Assembly (NCBI RefSeq): GCF_010389155.1
Contig: NC_057762.1
Coordinates: 32,672,055 to 32,736,054, forward strand
DNA length: 64,000 nucleotides
Direction of reading: 5' to 3'
Source: Erigeron canadensis
Lineage: Eukaryota > Streptophyta > Magnoliopsida > Asterales > Asteraceae
In this document: one piece after another, positions 1-11,480 of the stretch
Numbering within the stretch: position 1 is the first letter of the stretch
Layout: the number at the start of each line of letters is the position of its first letter
Position numbers and translations under genes: made by a program
The notes under the pieces: model-generated
Seen by the model: only the letters and a program-made list of their open reading frames with translations
What the model was told of the DNA's origin: nothing
Databases searched by the model: none

Positions 1-845
1 TAAGCTTATGGTTTATTCCTTTGTGAAAAAAGCTCATAAGCTCACATAGATAACCTCACTCACACAAAAATGGGCACTTTTAACTTAAAAAGTATAAGCT
101 TAGGCCATCAACTCTTAATATAAGCTTACCCAAACACCCCTGGTAGTAAGTTTATAAGTTTAGACTTTAGGGTTGACCACAACACATCAATAAGAATAAG
201 CTTAGACCATAATTACTTAAAATAACTTACCCAAACAACCCTTATAGCAAGCTTACAAATTCAAACTTTTAGGCGTGTTGCATTCTCAAGCAAAAATCAA
301 TAGAAATTTCAAAAATCTTGATCACGTTACCTCTTCTGGTGAGTTGCCAAGTTAAATTTTAAGGGCTAGTTTTTTAGTTCTCTTCTGATTGGATCTGGTT
401 GGAATTATAGTTTTCTATGCTGTTTTGCCAACCATCGGTTACACAATTGTCCACTAGTTTTTGAATTCTCTTCTGATTTGCAATCCTTAGCTCTTATAAA
501 TTTAAGCGTATAATAGAATCAAAATGCTAATGTGTAATGGATAGATACTTGGCAAAGAGTGAAAAGAAGGACAATGAACTGTGTTGATAATGCTTAATGA
601 ATGTGATTCTGATAGTTTGTATGGTTTACATGATACTAAAGCCAAAAGGTGGAATTGTTACAAGTAACCAGTTCAAGTAGTGTGGTATAATTCTTAAAAT
701 GTGTTTCAACTTTAAAAATTTCTCACTGTTCTTCCAATTCACTATACCATTGTGATAAAACTGCAAGTAAACCAGCAATAACATGTATTTGTATCTTTGC
801 CCTCATTATTTATCAACTCACTGCTGTTGTATTACGTGCCTGCAG
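1..845. other. Intron or upstream sequence of the TPX2-like gene, with MITE-like remnants
   Basis: There is no convincing coding exon here. AAGCTTA-rich segments around 1-135 and 185-250 share a phrase ending in TTACCCAAACA, which resembles ends of degenerate hAT-type MITEs. The segment ends in a pyrimidine-rich CTGCAG splice acceptor at 845, so it is most simply an intron of the gene whose exons follow. Confidence 0.4.
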
Positions 846-1899
846 CAAAGGGGAAGATCAAAGCAAGAAGAGTTCATGAAGAAAGTCCAGGAGATGATGA
901 TCGAGCAGGAAAAGCAGCGGATTCCTGTTGCTCAAGGCTTACCATATACAACAGATGAACCAGAGGTGTGAATTTTATACTACTGCTAGAATCCAAAAGT
1001 TCAGAATTATTTCCCTAGTTCGCTTAATGATTGTGACTTTGGCTAATTTCAGTGCCTGGTGAAACCACCTGTGAAAGAAAGTACAAGACCAGTTGATTTG
1101 GTATTGCATAGTGATGTGAGAGCTGTGGAGCGTGCTGAGTTTGATCAACAGGTGTTTTTTTCTCTTACATCTTTACTGATAGAAAATGTCCAGCTTGTGA
1201 CTAGTTTTTATGGATAATTCTCGATTGGAGGCAAGTAAATCAAAATTATACTGTCTATGATTTTAACACCAGGTGCAAGAAAAGCTTTCTTTTATTGAAC
1301 AATACAAGCTGGAAAGAGAAAGGCAGCAGAAGGTACATAACGGCATAGTTTTTGATCTATCATATGGCGTATTTATACATTAACACCGCCCCCAGTTGAT
1401 ACATATTATCTTTTGAGTTGTAGTTACTAGAAGAGGAAGAACTGAGGAGACTAAGGAAGGAACTTGTACCAAAGGCTCAACCCATGCCTTACTTTGATAG
1501 ACCTTTCATTCCAAGAAGGTAAATTGTTATATTAATAAGAAGCAATATCAACATTCACTAATATTCTTTAAGAAATCACCAATGGTGCTTTTAGACATGT
1601 CGAATCGAAGTCACTCTCAAAGTGCATTTTTTTTTTTTGAACATCAAAGTGCATATCATATAGCACCTCTCAGGTCTCAGCAATTAAATGTTAACTTGTG
1701 AATGGAAACTCTATTTATTAATGACCTAAATGAATTTGAACTTATGGTCAGTTTTATTTATGTTTGTTATTCATATGGCTTTTTTAGGTCGGAAAGGCAA
1801 CCTACCATACCAAAAGAGCCAAGGTTTCACAACCCACAGCATAAGAAGTTCCGGTGCTGCATGTCTTGGAGTGACATGTCTGCTTGCCAGCATCACTGA
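846..1899 (+). CDS. TPX2 C-terminal domain protein, 3' part (last five exons visible)
   Basis: Exons at 846-965, 1053-1151, 1273-1332, 1424-1518 and 1788-1899 join in frame through GT-AG introns and encode about 162 residues. The Lys/Glu-rich helical stretch, a PMPYFDRPF motif, a following IPRR-SERQPTIPKEP segment and the NPQHKKFRCC tail are hallmarks of the C-terminal end of plant TPX2-family (TPX2/TPXL) proteins. These proteins bind spindle microtubules and, in some members, Aurora kinase. The N-terminal exons, including any Aurora-binding motif, lie outside the window, so the paralogue cannot be named. The gene converges on the CBF5 gene. Exon joins are inferred; the family call is firm. 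Confidence 0.82.
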
Positions 1900-2433
1900 C
1901 TCTCTCTTCTTATTCCCTTTCTGTTCACTCTTTTCGTATTGGAATTCTGTGTATATGTTGCAATTAAACTGATTGCATTTTTGGGCGAACAATGTTGATT
2001 TGTTTACACATGAACATGTTTTGTCTCATTCTATAATAAAATTCCTATTTCTTTATTATTCGTGTTGGATTATTTGTGTCAATGTTATTAAACTGATTGC
2101 ATTTTTTTTTTGGATATGACCAAATGATAAGTGTATCAACCAATGACAAACAATACCATCATGGTCAAAATGATAACTCTATCAACCATTGGCAAGCAAG
2201 ACCTGTACCATAAAATCCCAAGAGCCAAAACTTAAGACACCTTCAAGTTCAAAAGTACCAAAATTTTCAACTTATAACCAACAAAGATAACATTTATGGA
2301 ATGCTACAGGTGCAGACCTAAGATGCTGAGCTAAAAACTAAATAAAACAAAGACAATGCGAAAAACCGGCTCTCTAGAAATGTGCAGCACAACACAGCAT
2401 AGGAGCGATCAGGCGCTTTGGAATTCCTTCCGA
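1900..2433. other. Convergent intergenic gap
   Basis: AT-rich 3'-flanking sequence shared by the TPX2-like gene and CBF5, with AATAAA-like signals near 2034. No gene is seen. Confidence 0.5.
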
Positions 2434-4182
2434 TCACTCATCTTGAGCATCTTTTTTTTTCTTTTTCTTCTCCTTTTTCTTTGAGCTCTTGTTTGCTTCA
2501 TCATCACTTACAGCAGCTGATCGGGTTACAGGGGCATCACCATTTTCTTTATCCTTCTTTTTCTTCTTCTTTTCAGATTTATCCCCATCAGATAATACGA
2601 CGACCTCCTCGCCCTCTTTCTTCTTTTTCTTTTTCTTCTTCTCACCTTCTACAACTTCTTCAGTTGCCTCCTTCACTTCTTCAACCTTGCGTTTCTTGGA
2701 AGTTATTGGCGTTTCAGTAACATCCGCCTCTTCTAACTTCCTCTTTTGCCCTTCGTCGCTATCTTCAGTACCCTTTTCCTTCTTCTTTTTCTTCTTCTCA
2801 CCGTCAACCTTCACATCATCGGTAACTTCCACCTTTTCCTTCTTTTTCTTCTTCTCACCGTCAACCTTCACATCATCGGTAACTTCCACTTTTTGTTCCG
2901 TTACTGGTGCAGCTGCAATACTAGCAACCACAGAATCCCCACCAGTAGGCAAAACAACGTTCCTCAGCCACTCAGCCGGTGTCTTCTCATTCGGTTTCCC
3001 ATGCTTACTCAACTTCCCCTCAGTAATCAACTTCTTCTTCATCGAAGCCGTAGGACCCAACCCCCATTTCCTCGGATAAGTATCTCTATCCATCACAACC
3101 CTCTTAATCTTCGCCACAACCCCATGATCACAAGTAGCCATAACAGCAGTAGTCATCTCGGCTATTCCCAACGCAATCGCCTCCCCTTTAGTAGTCATCA
3201 AAACAACTTCCTCGCCATTCTCGATATCATTCTCAAACCTCAACAATCCCGGAATCATCAACTTAGCACCATAACAAATCGCATTCACAGCCGAATCCTT
3301 GACAACCAACCTCTTATAACTCGTTAACAAAACCTCCAACGGCATAATTAATCTCCTTAAATACGTCTCATCTCTATAATTATCATACATCCATTGCCCA
3401 TCCATGACATCATGCATTGTCACCATATTATCCTTTTCGCCCATAATTCCAGACCGAACCCTTCTCAACTCCTGCATATGTCCCCCAACTCCTAAAATCA
3501 AACCCAAATGAACACACAAAGTCCTCACATAAGTCCCCGCCTCACACGATATCCAAAACACAACCAAATGTTTGTCAGCATCATACTCTAACAACTTACT
3601 TTCATAAATAGTCCTAATTCTAAGCTGTCTTTTAACAGCCGAAATCAAAGGGGGTCGTTGAAAAACGGCCCCTGTTAACGTCTCTAACGCCCTCGCCACT
3701 TTGGCGACATCGGGCACACTAGAATGTAACCGGGCCACACAAACATATTCCTTACCAGCCCCTTGTTGGGACTTAACTAACCTAGTAGCTCTATCAATAC
3801 AAACAATCAAATTGCCAGTAACTTTAGGATCAAGGGTCCCACTATGACCGGTTTTTTCGACACGAAGAATACGTTTAATCCAAGCAACAACTTCATGTGA
3901 ACTGGGGTTAGCTGGTTTATCAAGATTAATAACACCATACCTTATGTATTCAGCTAACGGGCGTTTAAGTGGTGAAAAACCGGATGGAAGTGGAGTGTAG
4001 TGGCCGGTTCGGACATTGAGCCGGTCGTAGTTTTTAAGCAGGATTGGCCAGTCTGATGTGTTGATTGATGGAGTGAATGTTTGTGGTTTTATGAGATAGT
4101 CATCAGTTGTTTGGTCGGTTTCTGAAGATGTTTTGGATTTGGTTTTCTTTTTGTTTGATTTACTTGTATCGATTTCTGACAT
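2434..4182 (-). CDS. CBF5: H/ACA ribonucleoprotein pseudouridine synthase, dyskerin/CBF5/NAP57
   Basis: An uninterrupted 582-codon reading frame on one exon. Dyskerin is the catalytic subunit of nucleolar H/ACA snoRNPs and converts uridine to pseudouridine in rRNA and snRNA. The order is an N-terminal DKCLD-type segment (about residues 40-95), the TruB-like domain with HSGTLDP (catalytic Asp near 118), and a PUA domain (about 295-370) beginning near [12 protein letters not shown], followed by the conserved RKWGLGP segment. The C-terminal ~160 residues are Lys/Glu-rich, as expected for nucleolar targeting, and hold a 19-residue block repeated twice in tandem ([12 protein letters not shown] followed by a Lys run). 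The start is the first ATG, shortly after a telo-box. Intronless structure is known for plant CBF5 genes. Confidence 0.95.
   Translation of the reverse strand: MSEIDTSKSNKKKTKSKTSSETDQTTDDYLIKPQTFTPSINTSDWPILLKNYDRLNVRTGHYTPLPSGFSPLKRPLAEYIRYGVINLDKPANPSSHEVVAWIKRILRVEKTGHSGTLDPKVTGNLIVCIDRATRLVKSQQGAGKEYVCVARLHSSVPDVAKVARALETLTGAVFQRPPLISAVKRQLRIRTIYESKLLEYDADKHLVVFWISCEAGTYVRTLCVHLGLILGVGGHMQELRRVRSGIMGEKDNMVTMHDVMDGQWMYDNYRDETYLRRLIMPLEVLLTSYKRLVVKDSAVNAICYGAKLMIPGLLRFENDIENGEEVVLMTTKGEAIALGIAEMTTAVMATCDHGVVAKIKRVVMDRDTYPRKWGLGPTASMKKKLITEGKLSKHGKPNEKTPAEWLRNVVLPTGGDSVVASIAAAPVTEQKVEVTDDVKVDGEKKKKKEKVEVTDDVKVDGEKKKKKKEKGTEDSDEGQKRKLEEADVTETPITSKKRKVEEVKEATEEVVEGEKKKKKKKKEGEEVVVLSDGDKSEKKKKKKDKENGDAPVTRSAAVSDDEANKSSKKKEKKKKKKDAQDE
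2781..2894 (-). repeat. 57-bp in-frame tandem duplication in the CBF5 tail
   Basis: Two copies of a 57-bp unit (the CCGTCAACC core starts at 2801 and 2858) encode two consecutive 19-residue Lys/Asp/Val blocks. The copies are nearly identical, implying recent duplication within the disordered basic tail. Confidence 0.8.
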
Positions 4183-4219
4183 TTTCTTTGTTGTGAATGA
4201 GAAAAAGGGTGGTGGTGGC

Positions 4220-4465
4220 TAGGGTTTTTGGAGGAAGATGGTGAAAGTGAGGGTTTAGGTTGTAATGTTATCTTTTTGTTATTTTTACTAATTAACTTTT
4301 TTGTTATTTTGTTTTGTTAAGTTGTGTACACGGGTTTCGCCCGTCTTTTGGGGGAAGATGGTGAAGGTGAGGGTTTAGGTTGTAATGTTATCTTTTTGTT
4401 ATTTTTACTAATTAACTTTTTTGTTATTTTGTTTTGTTAATTTGTGTACACGGGTTTCGCCCGTC
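4220..4465. promoter_or_regulatory. CBF5 upstream region: telo-boxes and a 120-bp tandem duplication
   Basis: TAGGGTTT at 4220-4227 reads AAACCCTA on the gene strand, the telo-box common in promoters of ribosome-biogenesis genes. From 4226 a block of 120 bp is repeated with only a few mismatches (4226-4345 and 4346-4465). Each copy carries GGGTTTAGG (4251-4259 and 4371-4379), a permuted telo-box, and ends in a small ACGGG/CCCGT hairpin. The duplication therefore increases the number of telo-like motifs upstream of the gene. Confidence 0.65.
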
Positions 4466-6458
4466 GAGAGGGATTCCTTAAGTCAAGTTAACCTTGATTT
4501 TCATAATAAATCTTACTCTGATTTTCATTCAAATGTTAAGATCTTCAAGTTGAGAAAACTTTAAATAATCTTAATCTTTAGCCTGTTTGGGTTTTGATAT
4601 AGTTTGAGTGTGACTTGTGAGTGAGTGAGTGTGTAGGACGAGTTTTGAATGGTTGTTGCCACTAGTGAGTTGACACGTGTAGTTTAAAAAATATAAAAAG
4701 TTAGTAGTTTGTTTGAAGTTTTGGATGATCGGATTAGGTAAAAGTGAAATCACTTTAGAAAGTTGAAGATCTCAATTAGACTTGGATTTTGGATTTCTAT
4801 TGTATGGGGTTGTACGTGTTTATATATGTTGTAGATTCTGAATTCATGTAAAATTCAAAGGCTTTTTTAAACGCGGATTAAATAATTAATGAATATTTTT
4901 GAACATAACTTAGACTCGAAAATTAGTATTAAAAGCTATATAAATCAAAATATATATAGAAAGATTTGATCTTGATTTAACACAACTCGATTTTTTAAAC
5001 ATAACTTAACTATAAAAGTTGTTATATAGTGGGTTTTGATAATTCTATTCCCATGAAAAGTATAATGAAGTTACGATACTATTCGTTCATACGCATGGAA
5101 GCATGTAATGTTTTATCGCAAGGTTTTCAAAATAGTTTCCGACTTGATTATCAAAGTTTCAAGATAATTTGAGTAGTTAGATAGCTAGACTGAGATTTAG
5201 TCTAGTTGTGATAAGAAAGATAAACATTATTAGTTGCAACAATAACTATATTTGAATGAGATGAAATAGTTAGTTTGATGCATAGTTTCAAAGGTAACTT
5301 AATATAAAAATTTCATAGAGAAGTTGAAAAAGAAAAAAATTAGACTTATGTGGACTTTCAAAAGTCAAAATTGCAAAAGTAAGTGATCTTCCATCCAGGA
5401 TTCCTACATCCAAAGAAGGTTAGTTCTTACATATCTAGTTTAATAAGCAGATACATGACAATCTGATTATAAGCTAGATTTGGAGTAGATGTTAAAGGTG
5501 AACGGTTTCAAATGGTTTCCAAAATGATAAAAATGAATCTCTAAAAACGATTTTCTAAAATTTAATGGCATTCTTGAAATCCCATATTTCTTTGCAATCT
5601 CAAAACCTCAAAAGGGATCAATATTCCATAAAAAGACAGATTCCATGAAAAGACAGAGCTTATTATCACCACCATCTTAATTAATAAAGTTTTATGTTCA
5701 ATGTTAGATAAGAAGCCATATCACCAACTTCCAATCTCTGCCCCCACCACCTCTTTGATGTATCCACCTCTGGCCGCTGCAACGATGCCGCCACCATGTT
5801 GCTCCGACACTACTACGTCGGAAGCCCATAACATCATCTCCTTTGTGTATCAAATCTATTACGTGTGTTTTCTTTAAATGTGTGCGTTTTTTCCTTCCTT
5901 AGATATGATTCGTTATTGTAAATCTTTTAGTTTTATTTGTGGCCATTGCATGTGGGGTATAGAGGTCGTTGTTGCATGCGGGAGGTCCAAGTGAATTTAT
6001 CATTTATAGCTGACAAAGAAATGAAAGAGAAAGACGATGTCCGTTACGAAGGTTACGTCAGGTGGGAGTTCCCGGATTATACATATGAACACACATGACA
6101 CATATACATGAACCACCAAATCTCCGGCATCCACGAAGATCGACCACCTTAGGAAAAAACCAGCATGAATAAGTTATACGCGGTGCTTAAGAATTTGTAC
6201 TATGAAAAGTTTGGTTGTTTTTGTTTTTTTGATTGTATACTCTGTGTCAATAAGTCATTTTGAATCGTTGAAGAGGGTAAATTTATTGGTTTTGGGTGTT
6301 GTTTGTTTAAAGTCAAAAAAAAATCCAAAAAAAGAAAGTGAAACGCTTTGAAACGTCGACTTTCACCCCTAAAGTCCAAACCTTGACCCACTCCACCATT
6401 TAAGTAGTGACAAAAAGTAATTGTTCATCCTTCCATTCTTCTTAATAGAGGTATATAA
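4466..6458. other. Intergenic sequence, no gene seen
   Basis: AT-rich sequence with short chance frames and simple repeats. No conserved protein, tRNA-like sequence or convincing transposon ends were recognised. Confidence 0.4.
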
Positions 6459-6491
6459 CTAGCGGGGTTTTAAAGCCCGTAATGCGGGCTT
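6459..6491 (-). mobile_element. Helitron-type 3' terminus
   Basis: Read on the minus strand, a 7-bp hairpin (AAGCCCG/CGGGCTT, arms 6473-6479 and 6485-6491) is followed about ten bases later by CTAG and a host T. This is the typical Helitron 3' end. The element body would extend to higher coordinates; its 5' TC end was not located. Confidence 0.5.
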
Positions 6492-6742
6492 CAATTATTG
6501 CATTTGCGTCCACAACCACGTTCAAATGTTTCATATATAGAATTAAAAAAACAAATAGGAAGAAAGTTAAAAACGTATAAAAGAATATCAATATAAGTGT
6601 ATATATTTAAAAGCGATGCTACAACCACATAAAAAAAATTTTGCAATACAAAATATGTAAATATATGTCTACCTAAAGATAATACCATAACCATGTTCAA
6701 AACTTTATCATATCAACTATATATAAATAAATAAATATAAAG

Positions 6743-8049
6743 TCAATGACTCAATGGTGTTAGTGACCCATTGATAAATTTTGTACGATGTAAATGTATG
6801 TCGTGAATATCTCCCCTTAATTCAAACTCCTTAACACCCATAAGTTTTCTGAAATGCATAAACTTCTCCCTGGACAAGGCTTTAGTTAAAATATCAGCAG
6901 CTTGATCATTGGTACCACAAAACTTCAGCTTAACCACTTTTTGCTACACCATTTCTCTAACAAAATGATGGCGAAGTTCAATATGCTTTGAACGACTATG
7001 CATCACCGGATCCTTTGACAGATTGATAGTAGATTGATTATCACAGAAGATTAGTGTAGGATCAGTTTGCTTCAAACCCAAATTTGCAAGTACTCTTCTC
7101 AACCAAATAGCTTGACTGCTTGACAACTTGCACTAGTGGCTGATATGTACTCAGCTTCAGTACTCGAAAGAGCAACCGTGTGTTGTTTTTTAGAACTCCA
7201 CACTACCTAGTGAGAAAACATATGCCGAGACACTTTTTCTATCATCCATGCAACTCACCCAATCACTGTCACTATAACTGACAAGTGACACACTTTTGGT
7301 TTTCGATTTCCATACCACAAGCCAAAGCCAAGCGTCCCAGCAATATATCTCAAGATTCTACGTGCAGCTCCAAACTGATTCTTAGTAGGTTGTTGCATGA
7401 ATCGAGAGACATAACCAACAGCATAGGCCAAGTCAGACCGTGTGTAGGTCAGATAGATAAGCCCACCAACAAGACTGCGATAAACTTGAGCATTAGCCAT
7501 ACCTGACCCATCATTGAGGTGGAGCTTTTCATTCATGTTCATTGGAGTGACTTTCAACATACAACCAGTCATACCAAAGCGATCTATCAACTGTCTTGAA
7601 TACTTTTCTTGACGCAAAAAAATACCTTCTTTAGCTTGTTTCACTTCAAGACCAAGAAAATACTTAAGAAGCCCCATGTCGGTCATCTCGTAACCATCTT
7701 TCGTGCCTTGCTTAAATTCAGAAATACGTTTGGAACAAGATGAAGTACAGATAATATCATCTACATAAAGACACATAGATAATATTTCCATTACCTTCTC
7801 TTTTGATATAGAGAGTTGGCTCATTCCGGCTTCGAAGATAACCATGCTTGGGGAAGTACCCATCAATCTTTGAGTACCAGGCACCACGTGCCTGCTTCAA
7901 CCTGTACAATGCTTTCTTAAGGCGATACACCTTGTTGCTCATACTTTCAATCTCAAATCCCTTGGGCTGCTCAAAATATATATCTTCCATTGAGTCACCA
8001 TTCAATAAAGCAGATTTGACGTCCAATTGATGTACCTTCCACCCGTAGT
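6743..8049 (-). pseudogene. Degenerate Ty1/copia pol fragment (reverse transcriptase and RNase H)
   Basis: Several broken minus-strand frames together match copia pol. [14 protein letters not shown] and the following [10 protein letters not shown] segment are the N-terminal reverse transcriptase; the catalytic YVDD lies near 7750; the RNase H part includes [14 protein letters not shown] and a terminal DILTKAL motif ending near 6743. Stops and frameshifts separate the pieces. Its 5' side ends abruptly at about 8050, where a gypsy-like LTR begins, so the later insertion cut the reverse transcriptase. No intact gag or integrase accompanies it. Confidence 0.85.
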
Positions 8050-8050
8050 G

Positions 8051-9060
8051 TGTAACACCCCAACAAGGCGGAATCATGAGGGTTACATACTAAGCATAAC
8101 ACGACATGGAAATTAAGTAGAGACAAGTCTAGATGCATTAAAAGGATTGGAAATCCATACAAATCATTTAATTTCAAATACTGGATCATACAAAAATGCA
8201 TAAGAAGCACGCCCATCAAACGTTTACAGAATAATAGTTTAAAAGATGGTAAATGATCCTAAGCATAACCCATAATCGAGAACTATGAATCGTGGATCCA
8301 TGAAGTCCAAGTCCAATCCTAGCTCAAACAAGCAATCAGTCATCCAATACGTCTTTGGTTAACCTGTTCACCTGAAAACTGTACTAAAACGTGTCAACAT
8401 AAAGTTGGTGAGTTCGTAGGTTTAAACAGTTAAAATCATAGTGTCGGGATAACAACCGTTATTGATATACGAGGATTAATAACGTTCAATAACGTGGGCT
8501 CAACAACCCATAACGTGGATATAGAAATACCCATTACGTGGATTCAACTGTTGGAATAAACATGATTCGATTCGAGTGATAAAACATCCCCAATCGTCCT
8601 GTGGAACCTTTAAGAGCATAAAGCATAATTGCTATTATTTCGGGTTCCCATAACAAGGCGATTGAATAATAATGGGATGATAAATTCGGCTGGAACATGA
8701 TGCACGAATTAGAGAGGAATACACACACGAAAATTAGGGTTTATTATGTGTTGTGATTTTCCTTAACTTAGGGTTAATTACCCTCTATTTATAATGAGAG
8801 TAATTACACATTCAACCCTTTAGTATCTACACATTTAACCCTTCTGGTGTTTAATGTGTGTATCATTAGTCCTCTTAGTTACATTCACCTAATGGGAAAC
8901 CCTATACTACGTCTCTAAGAGTAAATACGCCCATCATATATTTACTTAGACATAGGGATTTCAGTTATCGTCAATTATCATATTAGGAATGATACATGAT
9001 CAGTGACAGTCACACTAACGTGGTTCCAACATCAACAATCCATAACGTGGATATAGAGAT
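8051..9060 (+). mobile_element. Ty3/gypsy-like LTR fragment interrupting the copia remnant
   Basis: The segment opens with TGTAACACCCC, the usual start of plant chromovirus (Tekay/Del-type) LTRs, exactly where the copia reverse transcriptase is broken. It contains repeated phrases such as CATAACGTGGATATAGA on both sides of the nested solo LTR. The right end is not defined. Confidence 0.4.
8549..9031 (-). mobile_element. Solo LTR of the same copia family as the 12.8-19.4 kb element
   Basis: This 483-bp sequence begins TGTTGGAATAAACATG and ends GTGGTTCCAACA. It matches the LTRs of the complete element along its full length with moderate divergence. Perfect 5-bp direct repeats TCAAC flank it (8544-8548 and 9032-9036), so it is a genuine insertion later reduced to one LTR by recombination. 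It sits inside the gypsy-like LTR fragment. Confidence 0.88.
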
Positions 9061-9212
9061 ACCCATATATGTAGTTACTTTTGTTTGTGGTCATAAATGT
9101 AGTTGGGAAATACTGGAAGATTAAGTTCTTCGGACTGGGTGTCCATGTCTTTTACTAATTACTATCTAAGTTATCTCATGGCTGTGACTGTGACACCTAT
9201 TGGTTGGCAGCC

Positions 9213-9792
9213 GAATGACTGTTGGTAAGATGATAGAGCTTGTTGGCAGTAAAGCGGGGGTTTCATGTGGCAAATTCCACTATGGCAGTGCATTTGGGGA
9301 ACCTAGTGGTCACGCACACAAAGTTGAAGCCATAAGGTGCACTTTCATTCTAATTATTCTTTTTAAATTTATATGCCCTTTTATCCGTTTGACAGTGACA
9401 CCCTTGTGAAGCATGGTTTTTGCTACAATGGCATAAGACTTCCTTTATTCAGGTTATCCATTTATATTTGTTCATTAAGACATGCATTTACTAGAAAAGT
9501 TATATTTCTATCAAGTCCATTTTGGTGTAAACAATAGTTGTCACATTGAGTAAAAACCTTAACTTTGAGATACTGGGAATTTTAGTTTTGTCTGTTGTGT
9601 TCCCTTTAATGAAATCATACTCCTTGGATGTCTGTTTGCATAGCAACATTCTATTTTTTTGTTTCCGCTATAGCCTATAGAATTGCAACAGTGGTAATCC
9701 TGTAAATCTTGATTCTTTCAGGTATTGCTGGCACGCCATTGCAAGCATATATATTCATGGGGCCAATATACTACCAGAAACTGAAACGTATG
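9213..9792 (+). pseudogene. Exon-intron fragment of RNA polymerase III subunit 2 (NRPC2/RPC2)
   Basis: Three exon-like blocks encode a continuous internal stretch of the second largest Pol III subunit: up to 9336 ([16 protein letters not shown] and [18 protein letters not shown]), 9396-9452 ([12 protein letters not shown]) and 9722-9792 ([19 protein letters not shown]). GT and AG borders remain, so this is a piece of genomic DNA rather than a reverse-transcribed copy. An extra base in the second exon shifts the frame after YNG, and nothing upstream or downstream continues the roughly 1,100-residue protein. It is a captured or duplicated fragment among transposons. Confidence 0.85.
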
Positions 9793-9836
9793 GTAAGGAT
9801 TACGTTTGTGGAAGCATCAAGCGTTGTAGTGACTAT

Positions 9837-9862
9837 TATATATATATATATATATATATATA
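9837..9862. repeat. (TA)n microsatellite
   Basis: A run of alternating T and A directly after the Pol III subunit fragment. Confidence 0.9.
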
Positions 9863-10946
9863 GTAAAAGGTTCCATTGAGAATCATTTGAACTGGAAGAA
9901 CCATGAGAACCTTTAAATTATAACTTCATTTGCATATGTGAATGGTATGTGTGAAATTATTCGTTCACATATGAACAGATCAAGTTATACTTAATATTAC
10001 CTATGTTCATATATGAATGGTTCTCACATGAACCCTACCCTAGTATCTTTTACCATCACTATTGTTCCTTTTATGATTACTTAAATAAAACATAAGAACA
10101 CCCTTCAGAACTACTCAGCTTTTCAGTGTATTCATAATGGTGAGCTCTCAACTCCACGGAGGAGCTCTACTTGTATATACGCGAATTGTGCCCTGTGCCA
10201 TACATTCGCACTAAGTTCCATTGTGTTCCATGGCCCGTTCATTTATTCTTCTTATGATTCCCAATGGCATAGCCTTTTTCATTGTTTTTTTTAGCTAGCC
10301 CATCAAATGTTGTTTCCTTTCTTAACATTCATCTTGGTCCTCCACATGAAGTGAAATATAACCAAAAGTTAGGGGAAAAGAGTCCACCCGGGGGTATTTT
10401 ATTACTTTACTGGACGTAACACTAAATGGAGACGTTTTACTTTCTGTTCTTACTATTAGCAGCACCTGGTTGTCCACCCATAATGGATTTTTTGGAACAC
10501 AATTTAGCCACCACAAGCTTTCATCTCCTTTGATAGTCGATCTCCATGTTGCTGTACGAAACTCCGGAGTTTCGTACAACAAATCAATAATTATTATTCG
10601 CTAGCTTTCTGGCATTTCATATTGCTGCATACTATTTAGGATCCATTGCTACTGATCACTTTCTGTCAGCCACATGAATTGACAAATATCATAGCTGTTA
10701 TGAGAACTACCAGTACAGTTTCAGTGTTTTGCTCTGTGTCACTACCATATATGGCTTGGCATATCAAATCAATATGAATTTGCAATTTAGTAACATATTT
10801 TCGGAAAGTAGAACTCAGGGTTCAATCTCATTCTATTTATCTCAAGTGTCATTTGTTCCAAAAGGGAGGTGATTATTTTACCACTCTTTGAGTCTTTTTA
10901 CTTATCCTATTAGAAATAATTTACCATGACTTTTTTTTACCATTAT
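9863..10946. other. Transposon-like intergenic sequence
   Basis: Around 9870-10035 imperfect inverted phrases (GGTTCCATTGAGAA, then TGAATGGTTCTCACATGAA) suggest a decayed MITE. The rest shows short chance frames only; no product was recognised. Confidence 0.3.
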
Positions 10947-10952
10947 TAACAA

Positions 10953-11474
10953 GGGATCAATCACTGAAAGACTAATGTACTTTTTCTCTTGTACATGGTT
11001 GCCCACTAAACCCAAATTATATATGTGTATTATCATCAAACTTTTCAAAATTGTACATGGTTGACTAAATATTCATCACACATTCATAACTGCATCTCTC
11101 TCTCTCACTCATATCTTCAAATCTGATTCTCACTCTTACCAAATAAAACCCAGATTCACCAAATATTGACCGTTTAAACCTGAAAATTAAAACAAACCTT
11201 CCCACCATTCTCCTCACTTTTCACAGATCCCAAATTCTTTCATAAAACAATCAAAACTCCCCACACACATTTCACTTTGACAGCAATAATTTAACAAAAA
11301 AAAAAGCCACCTGAAACAAACAACTAAATGAAATCTTTAGAGAAGCAGCTATGAATGTGAGATGAATATTAGTCAACCATGTATAAGTTTGAAAAGTTTG
11401 TTGGTAATATACATTTATAGTTTGGGTTTAATGGGCAACCATGTACAAGAAGTACTCATCCAGTGATTAATCCC
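10953..11474. mobile_element. Foldback MITE with ~150-bp inverted arms
   Basis: The left arm (about 10953-11100) and the right arm (about 11335-11474) are inverted copies of one another. Both contain TTGTACATGGTTGCCCA or a close variant, AAACTTTTCAAA and CATGGTTGACTAA. The ends read GGGATCAATCACTG and CAGTGATTAATCCC, flanked by TAACAA on both sides (10947-10952 and 11475-11480). The interior has no coding capacity. The superfamily is uncertain because a 6-bp duplication is not diagnostic. Confidence 0.75.
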
Positions 11475-11480
11475 TAACAA

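Noticed and set aside
2418..3327. Plus-strand Ser/Phe/His-rich open frames of 100-196 residues
   Set aside because: They are antisense shadows of the Lys/Glu-rich CBF5 coding sequence.
4310..4470. Helitron 3' ends formed by the ACGGG/CCCGT hairpins upstream of CBF5
   Set aside because: No CTAG follows within the expected distance on either strand; the 120-bp tandem duplication explains both copies.
4571..4753. Short minus-strand open frame near the CBF5 promoter
   Set aside because: No conserved features and composition like the intergenic surroundings.
10322..10582. Minus-strand protein of 86 residues
   Set aside because: It lacks conserved motifs and lies in transposon-like sequence.
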